DNA of 64,000 bases, from NCBI GenBank assembly GCA_025194985.1, contig JAOANE010000054.1, positions 1 through 64,000 on the forward strand, given 5' to 3'. The DNA is from Regnicoccus frigidus. GTDB lineage: Bacteria; Cyanobacteriota; Cyanobacteriia; PCC-6307; Cyanobiaceae. Both the position numbers and the translations under genes were made by a program. This document shows, in pieces, positions 41,660 to 49,311 of the stretch. The notes under the pieces are model-generated. The model was not told the DNA's origin. It ran no database searches and saw only the letters and a program-made list of their open reading frames with translations. Numbering within the stretch: position 1 is the first letter of the stretch; every line of letters begins with the position of its first letter.

Positions 41660-43132
41660 TTGAGTTCGATTCGTCGTCGACTTCAAGCCACCAGTCTGTT
41701 GGCCGTGCTTGTTGGCTACGGCGTGCTTCTTCTTGCCAACAGGCAGCTCGCCGCTCTGAGCCGCTACGACGCCCACAGCGACGGGGTGTATGCGCTTCAG
41801 AAGAAGCTCACTGAATCCGCTGAGATTCCCGATTCGACGGAAATGCAACGGCGGATCAGCTCGATGCTCCTCCCCGGCGTCACGGTGTGGCTGGAAGGTG
41901 CTCCAGGGGCGGCGGAGACCCTCGGTCCTTTGGAGAGCACCGCCAGCCGCCTGGCCCGGCAAGTCGATGGGCCGGTCTCCTTCCGGGAGGGTGGCGGCAT
42001 CTTCCTGACCTATGCCAACCCGGTGCTGCTGAGCAGCGGCCCGGCTCGCCTGCATGTCCTCGAGGATTTCAGCGCCGATGCTGGGCGGGAGCGGATCACC
42101 CAGTTGCTGTTGATCGCCATGGCCGGGATGACAGCCCTGCTGACCAGTGCCCTGCTGCGGCTGGTGATGGAGGGGGGGTTGCGGCCCCTGCAGCGGCTTG
42201 GCAACAGCGTGGCGGCGATCAGCGCCGATGGCCTCGGCCGCCAACGGTTGCAGGAGCAACCCCAACCCGAGGAGCTTCAACCGATCGCCCTCGCCTTCGA
42301 CGACTTGCTAGATCGCCTGGCTATCTCCTTCGAGCGCCAGCGGGATTTTGTCGATGGGGTCTCCCATGAGCTGCGTACATCGATGACGCTGATCAGTGGC
42401 TACGCCCAGCGGTTGCAGCGCCAGGCAGAACAAACCAGCTCGACCCGTGAGCGCGATCCGGCCAGCGACGTGGACAGCGATGGGGCTGCTGCGGAAATGA
42501 TCGCGCCGTTGGCGTTGATCCAGGGCGAAGCAGAGCGGGTGGGGCGGCTGGTGAGCGACTTGCTCGCCATCGCCCGCGATGAGGCCGGCCACCTGGAGGT
42601 GAGCCACCAGGTCATCGATGTGGAGCTGCTGCTGCTGGCGACTTATGAGCAGCTGGTGGACCATGCCGGTTCGCGGCTGCGGCTGTTGGCGCCCGTCGAG
42701 GCTGAGGTCCTGGTGGCCTGCGGTGATGCCGATCGATTGCAGCAGTGCCTCACCAACCTGGTGGAAAACGCCCTGAAGTACGCCGATCCAGGCAGTCCGA
42801 TCGAGTTGTTTGCCACCTCCCAGTGCACCCCCAAGACCACTCCCCAGGCCTCAGGGGAGAGCCTGGCCTGCAGTGCGGAGGTGGTGGTGGTGCATGTGCG
42901 TGACCGCGGGCCTGGGGTGGCGGATGCCGAAAAAGAGCGGATCTTCGAGCGGTTTGTTCAGGGCAGCGCTTCTTCAAGGCGTCGGGGCAGCGGCATTGGT
43001 CTGTCGGTGGTGAAGTTGCTGATGGAGCGGATGGGAGGGGAGGCGCGGGTGGTGGATGCCCCCGGCCCAGGGGGCGGTTCCGATTTTCAGTTGCTGCTGC
43101 GCCGGTTCAGTTCCAAGGATCCCCTTCCTTGA
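41660..43132 (+). CDS. Membrane sensor histidine kinase
   Basis: A 490-residue kinase. It has an N-terminal transmembrane helix, a periplasmic sensing region (about residues 35-145), a second helix (about 152-172), a HAMP-like segment, a HisKA domain with the phospho-acceptor His in DGVSHELRTSMT, and a HATPase domain (NLVENALKYADP, VRDRGPGVADAEKERIFERF, GSGIGLSVVKLLMERMGG). The H-box has Ser instead of the usual Pro after HELRT. TTG at 41660 is the start. It faces the response regulator gene, with 26 bp of overlap at the 3' ends. The minor-pilin operon is just upstream. Confidence 0.92.
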   Translation: MSSIRRRLQATSLLAVLVGYGVLLLANRQLAALSRYDAHSDGVYALQKKLTESAEIPDSTEMQRRISSMLLPGVTVWLEGAPGAAETLGPLESTASRLARQVDGPVSFREGGGIFLTYANPVLLSSGPARLHVLEDFSADAGRERITQLLLIAMAGMTALLTSALLRLVMEGGLRPLQRLGNSVAAISADGLGRQRLQEQPQPEELQPIALAFDDLLDRLAISFERQRDFVDGVSHELRTSMTLISGYAQRLQRQAEQTSSTRERDPASDVDSDGAAAEMIAPLALIQGEAERVGRLVSDLLAIARDEAGHLEVSHQVIDVELLLLATYEQLVDHAGSRLRLLAPVEAEVLVACGDADRLQQCLTNLVENALKYADPGSPIELFATSQCTPKTTPQASGESLACSAEVVVVHVRDRGPGVADAEKERIFERFVQGSASSRRRGSGIGLSVVKLLMERMGGEARVVDAPGPGGGSDFQLLLRRFSSKDPLP

Positions 43133-43844
43133 GCATGAAGCCGACACCACGGACGGTCTGAATCAGGCTGGGGCAGCCGGATTGCTCGACCTTCTTGCGC
43201 AGGTAACGGATGTAGACGTCGAGCAGGTTGTCATCACCGAAATGGTTGGCGCCCCAGACGCTGGCAAGGATCTGATTGCGCGTCTGCACCCGGTTCGGTT
43301 CGCGCAGCAGGGTCTGGAGGAGGTCGTATTCGCGCACGGTGAGATGAATCGGGGCACCATTGCGGCGAACTTCCCGGTTACCGGTGTTCATGGTCAGGCC
43401 GCGATAGCTGAGTAGCTCGCCAACGCTGCCGTTCAAGTTGAGTCCGGTGCGGCGCATGCGGGCGCGGACGCGGGCTAGCAGTTCCTCGATGGAGAATGGT
43501 TTGTTGATGAAGTCGTCGGCGCCGGAATCCAGCGCCTCAACTCGGTCGCGGATGTCGTCTCGCGCCGTGAGCATCACCACCGGCACGGTGACGCCGCTGG
43601 AGCGAAGCCGGCGGCAGATCTCGACACCACTGAAATCGGGCAGGGTCCAATCGAGTAGCACCAGATCGAAGGGGTTGGGGTTGTCGCGTAACTGGGTGAG
43701 GGCGCTCAGGCCCGTATCGGCTTCGCCTACTGCAAAACCCTCCACCAGAAACTCCCCCTGGAGGAAACGGCGCAATTCGAAATCGTCATCGACGATGAGA
43801 ATGCGTGGGCTGCTTTCTGTATCGCGCATGACTGTATCGCGCAT
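43107..43844 (-). CDS. OmpR/PhoB-type response regulator
   Basis: A 245-residue regulator. The receiver domain has DDD near the N-terminus (ILIVDDDFELR), the phospho-acceptor Asp in LVLLDWTLPD, and the conserved Lys in FINKPFS. The C-terminal winged helix ends in DVYIRYLRKKVEQSGCPSLIQTVRGVGFML. It probably pairs with the adjacent kinase, though the genes converge rather than form an operon. ATG at 43844 lies in a 15-bp duplication (TGTATCGCGCATGAC x2 at 43818-43847); a second in-frame ATG is at 43829. A longer frame exists to 44027 but has no domain. Confidence 0.92.
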   Translation of the reverse strand: MRDTVMRDTESSPRILIVDDDFELRRFLQGEFLVEGFAVGEADTGLSALTQLRDNPNPFDLVLLDWTLPDFSGVEICRRLRSSGVTVPVVMLTARDDIRDRVEALDSGADDFINKPFSIEELLARVRARMRRTGLNLNGSVGELLSYRGLTMNTGNREVRRNGAPIHLTVREYDLLQTLLREPNRVQTRNQILASVWGANHFGDDNLLDVYIRYLRKKVEQSGCPSLIQTVRGVGFMLKEGDPWN

Positions 43845-44036
43845 GACTTCCCCCGCTGGGAAACATTCAGCTTCGGCGCATTGATTTTGCTGGATCCATG
43901 TTGGCTTTGTTGTAGCAATAGGCCGGGTTTTGATGCGGGTTTCTTCAAGTCTGGTTAGGCCTCTTGGCTGGCCACCGCTCCCAAAGGTCGCTTTGGGTCC
44001 CACACTGGGCCCGCTCACGCCGCTCAAGCTGCCGCC

Positions 44037-44915
44037 ATGACCGTCTTCCAGCCCAGGGAATGGCTGCGCTGGCGCCCGAAGAACCTTTCTGGCCGCATGG
44101 CCCGCTGGGGCCTGCTGATCGTGTTGTCCTACGGCTTGGTGGCCCTGGCCACGCCCCTACTCATTCATCTGGGCCTGCTGGACGATCCGAACGCCGGCCT
44201 GGCCAACGAGATTTATGCCACCCCTTCGCTGCAGCACTGGTGCGGCACTGACCGCCTCGGTCGCGATGTCTGCGTGCGCACCCTGGCCGGTAGTGGTGTG
44301 GCGTTGCAGGTGGTGCTGCTGGCCCTGATCACGGCACTGCTGATCGGCGTGCCGCTGGGCATGGTGAGCGGCTACCTGGGCGGTGGCCTCGACCGAATCC
44401 TGGTGCTGCTGATGGACACGCTTTACACCTTGCCGGTGCTGCTGCTCTCGGTGGTGCTCGCCTTCCTGCTGGGGCGCGGCCTTCCCAATGCGGCGGCGGC
44501 GCTGTGTGTGGTGTACATCCCCCAGTATTTCCGGGTGGTGCGCAACCAGACGGCCCAGGTGAAGGCGGAGCTCTATGTGGAAGCGGCTCAATCGCTGGGG
44601 GCGGGGCCGCTGTGGATCCTGCGCCGTTACCTGCTGCGCAACGTGATCACCTCGGTGCCGGTGCTGCTCACCCTCAACGCTGCCGACGCCGTACTCGTGC
44701 TGGGCGGCCTGGGCTTCCTGGGCCTGGGGCTCCCCGAATCGATTCCGGAATGGGGCGCCGACCTGCAGCAGGCTCTCACCGCGCTGCCCACCGGCATCTG
44801 GTGGACGGCGCTCTATCCCGGCCTGGCGATGTTTGTGTTGGTACTGGGGCTTTCGTTCCTGGGCGAGGGCCTGGAGGCCTGGGTGAGCGGCGGCGATGGG
44901 GGCAAGGGAGGCTGA
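44037..44915 (+). CDS. DppC-type peptide/nickel ABC transporter permease
   Basis: A 292-residue permease of the oligopeptide family. Typical features are the GTDRLGRDVCVRTLAGSG segment, six hydrophobic segments, and the EAA-loop region YVEAAQSLGAGPLWILRRYLLRN. LGGLGFLGLGLPESIPEWGADLQQ closes the family pattern. No DppB, ATPase or binding protein is adjacent, so its partners are elsewhere. ATG at 44037 is 192 bp from the divergent response regulator start. Confidence 0.9.
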   Translation: MTVFQPREWLRWRPKNLSGRMARWGLLIVLSYGLVALATPLLIHLGLLDDPNAGLANEIYATPSLQHWCGTDRLGRDVCVRTLAGSGVALQVVLLALITALLIGVPLGMVSGYLGGGLDRILVLLMDTLYTLPVLLLSVVLAFLLGRGLPNAAAALCVVYIPQYFRVVRNQTAQVKAELYVEAAQSLGAGPLWILRRYLLRNVITSVPVLLTLNAADAVLVLGGLGFLGLGLPESIPEWGADLQQALTALPTGIWWTALYPGLAMFVLVLGLSFLGEGLEAWVSGGDGGKGG

Positions 44916-44920
44916 TGTTC

Positions 44921-44941
44921 AGCACTGCGGAGCAGAGTGCT
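44921..44941. terminator. Weak stem-loop after the permease gene
   Basis: AGCACT (44921-44926) pairs with AGTGCT (44936-44941) around a 9-nt loop, just after the dppC-type stop. No U-run follows. From here to about 46500 the DNA is visibly less GC-rich than its neighbours. Confidence 0.25.
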
Positions 44942-45043
44942 CTCTCAGCTTGCGTTCACCTTGCTTTCTCTATCTTGTCGGCTATTGCTTCATCGATTTT
45001 CGGAAAAGAGCATTGGCTCTAATGGATCAAGCCTTTACAGTTC

Positions 45044-45508
45044 ATGATCAAAACTGTTCCTGGTCTGATGAAACTCTTGCCCAAGGCTCAACTCCGTGTG
45101 CTTCGCGGCATCCATGCAAGCCGCAGCAAGAATCGAGCTTTCACGCTCGTTGAGCTGATGATCGTTGTAGCGGTCGTTGGTGTGCTTGCTGCCGTTGCTT
45201 TACCGCAATATCTTCAAGCCCGCCGAGCGGCTGCCAATGGGGCGCTGATAGGAGAGGCGCTTGGCCTTGCCAAAGAATGTGCAACATCTGCTGCTTCTGA
45301 TTTGGCTATTGGTATGACGGAACCGAGTGATCAAAATGTTATTGCCGTTAACGCAGTGGATAACTGCGTTGGTGGCGGTACTTTTGTTGTCACCCTTGAG
45401 CCTGGGCCTGCTGGTATTCGATGCATGGCCGTTGAAACAATTGCAGCGACGAATGAACTGACAATCGATGTCAATACCGATGGAGTTACGACATGTCTTT
45501 TGACCTAG
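45044..45508 (+). CDS. pilA: Type IV major pilin (PilA-like)
   Basis: A 154-residue prepilin. A long basic leader (MIKTVPGLMKLLPKAQLRVLRGIHASRSKNRA) is followed by FTLVELMIVVAVVGVLAAVALPQYLQAR, with Glu at mature position 5. The residue before the cleavage point is Ala rather than Gly. The C-terminal part has three cysteines (KECATS, DNCVGG, TTCLLT) plus one in IRCMAV that could form disulfide loops. It builds pili for motility, adhesion or DNA uptake. ATG 45044 is chosen; ATG 45068 is possible and shortens the leader. Confidence 0.9.
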   Translation: MIKTVPGLMKLLPKAQLRVLRGIHASRSKNRAFTLVELMIVVAVVGVLAAVALPQYLQARRAAANGALIGEALGLAKECATSAASDLAIGMTEPSDQNVIAVNAVDNCVGGGTFVVTLEPGPAGIRCMAVETIAATNELTIDVNTDGVTTCLLT

Positions 45509-45653
45509 TCTGCCTGCAAAAGGCTGTTTCTGCTGCATTCTGATTTCCAGTCATCCATGCCGATGTGCGTAACGCTCTGACCCTCCAGAGTGGTTGTCTG
45601 GATCTCTGCAACGTGTGTACGTTGAGTGCGCAGGCGATCATGCCTGTGTTTCG

Positions 45654-46370
45654 ATGGCCTCTCCGTCCAAACGACCTACCTTTGATCAGGCCTTCGTGCA
45701 GGCGGTCGGAGCTGAATGCCGGACCGACAAGACCACGCATCACGGCTATGTCCGCTTTTGTCCTCTTTTTCTTGCCCCGCTCAGGCGCTGCAAAACTCTG
45801 GCCATTGTCGAAATCGGCTATGGGGAGGGTAAGAGCCTTCCCTTCTCGCATCTCTTGATTCCCACGCGCGCATGTGTATTGCCTGGATCGTGACCTGAGC
45901 CTCTCTGGTGTTGGCAATGATGTGTTCCAGGTGGATCAGGGGGATCCCGCTGCCGTGCAGGGCGTGATCGCATCCATTCGCCACCCCGTTCATCTGATCG
46001 TCGACGACGGCTCCCATTTTCCGCCCCATCAGCTCTCCAGTTTCTCAATTCTGTTCGATCAGTTGCTCCGTCCTGGCGGCCTCTACATCTTTGAAGATGT
46101 GGAAACGTCCTATTGGATCACTGTCGATATTTACGGCTATCCCACCCGCTAAGGCCTGCACAATTGCTGGTCTGCCCTGGAAGTGCTCAAGCTCTGTATC
46201 GATTACACCAATCGCTCCTTTCTCTCACCTGACGACCGCAGCCTTGTGGAAACAGCTTTGTAGAAACCCTGATGGCGATGGCGCAGCTGTCTCCTGCGAC
46301 CGCGGCCATGATCTCTACCCTCACCTTCGCCCAGAACTGCGTGATTCTCAGCTCGCTTCGCCCAGCACAC
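45654..46370 (+). pseudogene. Decayed class I SAM methyltransferase
   Basis: Coding remains in three pieces. Piece 1 (45654-about 45860) reads FDQAFVQAVGAECRTDKTTHHGYVRFCPLFLAPLRR and IVEIGYGEGKSLP, the N-terminus of a glycan-type methyltransferase. After a frameshift near 45860, piece 2 (45874-46263) reads VYCLDRDLS, HLIVDDGSHFPPHQLSSF and RPGGLYIFEDVETSYW, and passes an in-frame TAA at 46150-46152 into LEVLKLCIDYTNRSFLSPDDRSL. Piece 3 (46272 on) continues in another frame as STLTFAQNCVILS. Two frameshifts and one stop make it a pseudogene. The family often methylates sugars or glycans. The flanking DNA is AT-richer than its surroundings. Confidence 0.8.
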
Positions 46371-46512
46371 GGCCCGTCCATAGCCGCTGTACTGATTGAT
46401 CCGGCGACTCTCCTGGCTGGAACGTTCCCCCTGAACCCACGCAGCGCCACCGAGCCGCTCAAAATGAATGGCCGGGATTAATCCGCTACGCCTAGGCGCC
46501 TCGACATTCCCC

Positions 46513-46770
46513 ATGCCCCTCTGGCTCACGTTTGTTCTGCTCGCTGCCGCCACCTTGCTCTGGTTGCTTGGTTCCGCCAACGCCGACGACGTGATCGCTC
46601 TGCTGGAGCACATCCTGGCGGTGGGGTTGCTGCTTGTGGTCTTGCTTGGCGGTCGGCTCCTGCTGCTTGAGCTCGCTGGTCTGGCTCTGGCCCTCTGGTT
46701 GCCGCGGGCCCGCTCCGGCCAGGCCGGTCGGACGGAGCCCCATCGCGATGATGTGATGATTCCATTCTGA
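46513..46770 (+). CDS. Small two-helix membrane protein
   Basis: An 85-residue protein with two hydrophobic segments (LTFVLLAAATLLWLLG and about 50 residues later LVVLLGGRLLLLELAGLALALWL) and a polar C-terminal tail. The segment between them is NADDVIALLEHILAV. I do not recognise the family. ATG 46513 (MPLWLTF) is chosen; an in-frame ATG at 46468 adds a non-hydrophobic leader. It converges with trmH (29-bp gap). Confidence 0.55.
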   Translation: MPLWLTFVLLAAATLLWLLGSANADDVIALLEHILAVGLLLVVLLGGRLLLLELAGLALALWLPRARSGQAGRTEPHRDDVMIPF

Positions 46771-46799
46771 GTGTTGGCCTACTGACCACTTCAGACGTG

Positions 46800-47489
46800 T
46801 CAGCAGCGCAGCCGCAGTGTGCGCGGCAGCTCTTCGCTGATCGCCCCTTCCGCTGAGAGCGCTGGGTAAGCACGACCTTCGCGGCGGCACCAGTCGGCGA
46901 CCTGGGGGTAGGCCCACTCGAACAGCAGGCCATTACGCCGCTCTGCCGGCACCCCCTCGCCGGCCAGGGGCAGAAGCCCTGCTGCCTGCCGCTGGCGCAG
47001 TGCCTCGAACAGCAGCACCGCCGCCGCCACCGATACGTTCAGCGACTGAACCATGCCGCCCATCGGCACAAACAGACCCTGGTCCACGCCTGCGCTGGCC
47101 GCCGCGCTCAGGCCCCACTTCTCGGCCCCGAGCACGAAGGCCGTTGGTCCGGTGAAATCGCATTGGCGATAGTCCACCGCGTTCACGCCCAGATGGGTGC
47201 CGTAGATCCGGAACCCTTCCCGCCGCAGCCGTTGCAGCCCCTCCTCCACCGTGGCGTGGGGGTGCACCGCCACCCACTTCTCGCTGCCCAGGGAGGCCTG
47301 GTTGAAGCGGCGGCTGCGGCCCGGCAGACTCACCGCATGGGCTTCGAGCACCCCAACGGCGTCGCAGCTGCGCAAGATTGCCGAGAGGTTGTGGGGCTTG
47401 TCCACCGCCTCCAGCAGCAGCGTGAGATCGGCCATGCGCCGATTCAGCACGGCCTGGAGTCGCTCGTAGCGGCGCGGCAGCAGCGGCAT
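46800..47489 (-). CDS. trmH: tRNA (guanosine-2'-O)-methyltransferase TrmH
   Basis: A 229-residue SpoU-family methyltransferase of Gm18 in the tRNA D-loop. SpoU motifs are visible: VDKPHNLSAILRSCDAVGV (motif 1), TAFVLGAEKWGLS (motif 2) and FVPMGGMVQSLNVSVAAAVLLFE (motif 3). The C-terminal extension (RRREGRAYPAL) is family-typical. ATG at 47489 (MPLLPRRYERL) is chosen; the longer open frame overlaps the gene on the other strand. Confidence 0.93.
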   Translation of the reverse strand: MPLLPRRYERLQAVLNRRMADLTLLLEAVDKPHNLSAILRSCDAVGVLEAHAVSLPGRSRRFNQASLGSEKWVAVHPHATVEEGLQRLRREGFRIYGTHLGVNAVDYRQCDFTGPTAFVLGAEKWGLSAAASAGVDQGLFVPMGGMVQSLNVSVAAAVLLFEALRQRQAAGLLPLAGEGVPAERRNGLLFEWAYPQVADWCRREGRAYPALSAEGAISEELPRTLRLRC

Positions 47490-47580
47490 GGAACGGGGCG
47501 GAGCTTCAGACCTTAAGGCTCGATCATGGTTTGACTGCAGCAAGCGCGGCTCCTGCAAGCAGGGGTGGGATCATGAATTG

Positions 47581-47919
47581 ATGAGGCCTGCCCTGCCTGC
47601 CGCCGCCGTTGGCTTCGATCAGCGGGTCTATGCCGTCGTGGCGCCCATCCCCCAGGGTCGCCTCGCCACCTATGGCCAGGTTGCCGACTGGATCGGCGCT
47701 TACGGCTGCGCCCGCCAGGTGGGTTGGTCGTTGCGTCGTCTCGCCCTGCCCTCACCGGTCCCCTGGCACCGGGTCGTCAGCGCCCGAGGCCAGATCAGCA
47801 TGAGCCTCAGCCGCGAAGGCAGCGATTGGATCCAGCGCGAGCTGCTGATCGCTGAAGGCATCCCCGTGGATGGGGCGGGCCGCCTGGCCCTGCGGAGCTA
47901 TCTCTGGGTGCCGCAATGA
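47581..47919 (+). CDS. Alkyltransferase-like (ATL) DNA repair protein
   Basis: A 112-residue protein with the MGMT DNA-binding domain: VYAVVAPIPQGRLATYGQVADWIG and the recognition-helix region. The active-site Cys of O6-methylguanine methyltransferase (PCHRV) is replaced by Trp (PVPWHRVV). ATLs of this kind bind O6-alkylguanine without repairing it and signal to nucleotide-excision repair. ATG 47581 begins near the domain. The gene ends 13 bp before rsmB. Confidence 0.88.
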   Translation: MRPALPAAAVGFDQRVYAVVAPIPQGRLATYGQVADWIGAYGCARQVGWSLRRLALPSPVPWHRVVSARGQISMSLSREGSDWIQRELLIAEGIPVDGAGRLALRSYLWVPQ

Positions 47920-47932
47920 CCACTCCCCAACC

Positions 47933-49294
47933 ATGACCGCTGCGCCGGATCGCGATGCTTTTGCGGCTGCCTTGCAGCCAGAAGCCGCCGGACTCGACTC
48001 GCGGCGGGTGGCCTGGCGGGCGCTTCTGGCCGTGGCGGCCGGGGCCTATGCCGATTTGGCCCTGGAGCGGGAACTGCGCCGCCTGCCGCTCTCGCCGCCT
48101 GACCGTGCCCTGGCGACCGAGCTCTGTTTCGGGGCGATCCGCCAGCGCCGCCGCCTGGATGCCTGGCTCGACCAGCTCGGCAAGGTGCCGGCCGAACGTC
48201 AGCCTCCCAAGCTGCGCTGGCTGCTGCACCTCGGCCTCTACCAGCTGCTCGCCACCGAACGGGTTCCCGCCTCAGCGGCGGTGAGCACCACCGTGGAACT
48301 GGCCAAACGGGATGGTCTGGCCCGGCTGGCGCCGGTGGTGAATGGTGTGTTGCGCGCCTTTCTGCGTCGCCGTAGCGCCGCTGCCAGCAGCCCCCTACCG
48401 CTGCCTGCCGAACCCGTCGCGGCCCTTGGTTTGCGCCACTCCCTGCCCAACTGGCTGGCTGCCGATCTGCTGCAATGGCTGCCGCCCGAAGGCGCTGAGG
48501 CGTTCGGTGTGGCGGCCAATCTGCCGCCCTCCCTGGATCTGCGTGTCAACCGGCTGCAGGCAAGCCGTGAGGCGGTGCTCGCCGCTTTTGCCGCCGCTGG
48601 CGTGGCCGCTGAACCCCTTGTTGATCAAGCCTGGGGGCTGACGCTCCACGGCCGCTGCGGTGATCTGCGCGCCCTGCCCGGCTATGCCGAAGGCCACTGG
48701 TGCGTTCAGGACCGCAGCGCCCAGCGGATCGCCCCTTTGCTGGAGCCCCTCCCTGGTGAACGTCTGCTTGATGCCTGCGCGGCCCCCGGCGGCAAGAGCA
48801 CCCATCTGGCCGAATTGATGGCCGATCAGGGGGTGGTGCTGGCCGTTGATCGCTCCGCTGGCCGCCTGCGCCGCGTCGGCGTCAATGCCGAGCGGTTGGG
48901 GCTGGCCTCGATTCAGCAGCACGAGACCGATGCGGCCGAGCTGGCCAGCGAATTGCCAGCTGAGAGCTTCGATCGGATTCTTGTCGACGCCCCCTGCTCC
49001 GGTCTTGGCACCCTGGCCCGCCATGCCGATGCCCGCTGGCGGATCACCCCCGCCGCCATCGATGATCTGGTTGTGCTGCAACGCCGCCTGCTGGAGGGGA
49101 TGGTGCCCTTGCTCAAGCCAGGCGGTCGGCTGGTTTATGCCACCTGCACCGTCCATCCCCGTGAAAACGGTGAACTGGTCACGGCCTTCCTGGCGGGCCA
49201 CCCCAGCTGGAGCCAGCGTTCGGAACTTCAGCTCTGGCCCACGCCGGGCGGCGGCGATGGCTTCTACGCCGCCGTGCTCCAGGCCCCGGGCTGA
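47933..49294 (+). CDS. rsmB: 16S rRNA (cytosine967-C5)-methyltransferase
   Basis: A 453-residue enzyme with an N-terminal NusB-like RNA-binding domain (RALLAVAAGAYADLALERELRRL) and a C-terminal Rossmann methyltransferase. Motifs visible are LDACAAPGGKSTHLAELM (SAM), VLAVDRSAGRL, ILVDAPCSGLGTLARHADARW with catalytic Cys, and the second Cys in YATCTVHPRENGELV. ATG 47933 is used, 13 bp after the ATL stop. It converges with the PBP gene with 17 bp between them. Confidence 0.94.
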   Translation: MTAAPDRDAFAAALQPEAAGLDSRRVAWRALLAVAAGAYADLALERELRRLPLSPPDRALATELCFGAIRQRRRLDAWLDQLGKVPAERQPPKLRWLLHLGLYQLLATERVPASAAVSTTVELAKRDGLARLAPVVNGVLRAFLRRRSAAASSPLPLPAEPVAALGLRHSLPNWLAADLLQWLPPEGAEAFGVAANLPPSLDLRVNRLQASREAVLAAFAAAGVAAEPLVDQAWGLTLHGRCGDLRALPGYAEGHWCVQDRSAQRIAPLLEPLPGERLLDACAAPGGKSTHLAELMADQGVVLAVDRSAGRLRRVGVNAERLGLASIQQHETDAAELASELPAESFDRILVDAPCSGLGTLARHADARWRITPAAIDDLVVLQRRLLEGMVPLLKPGGRLVYATCTVHPRENGELVTAFLAGHPSWSQRSELQLWPTPGGGDGFYAAVLQAPG

Positions 49295-49311
49295 AGGCTC
49301 AAGGCGTTAGC

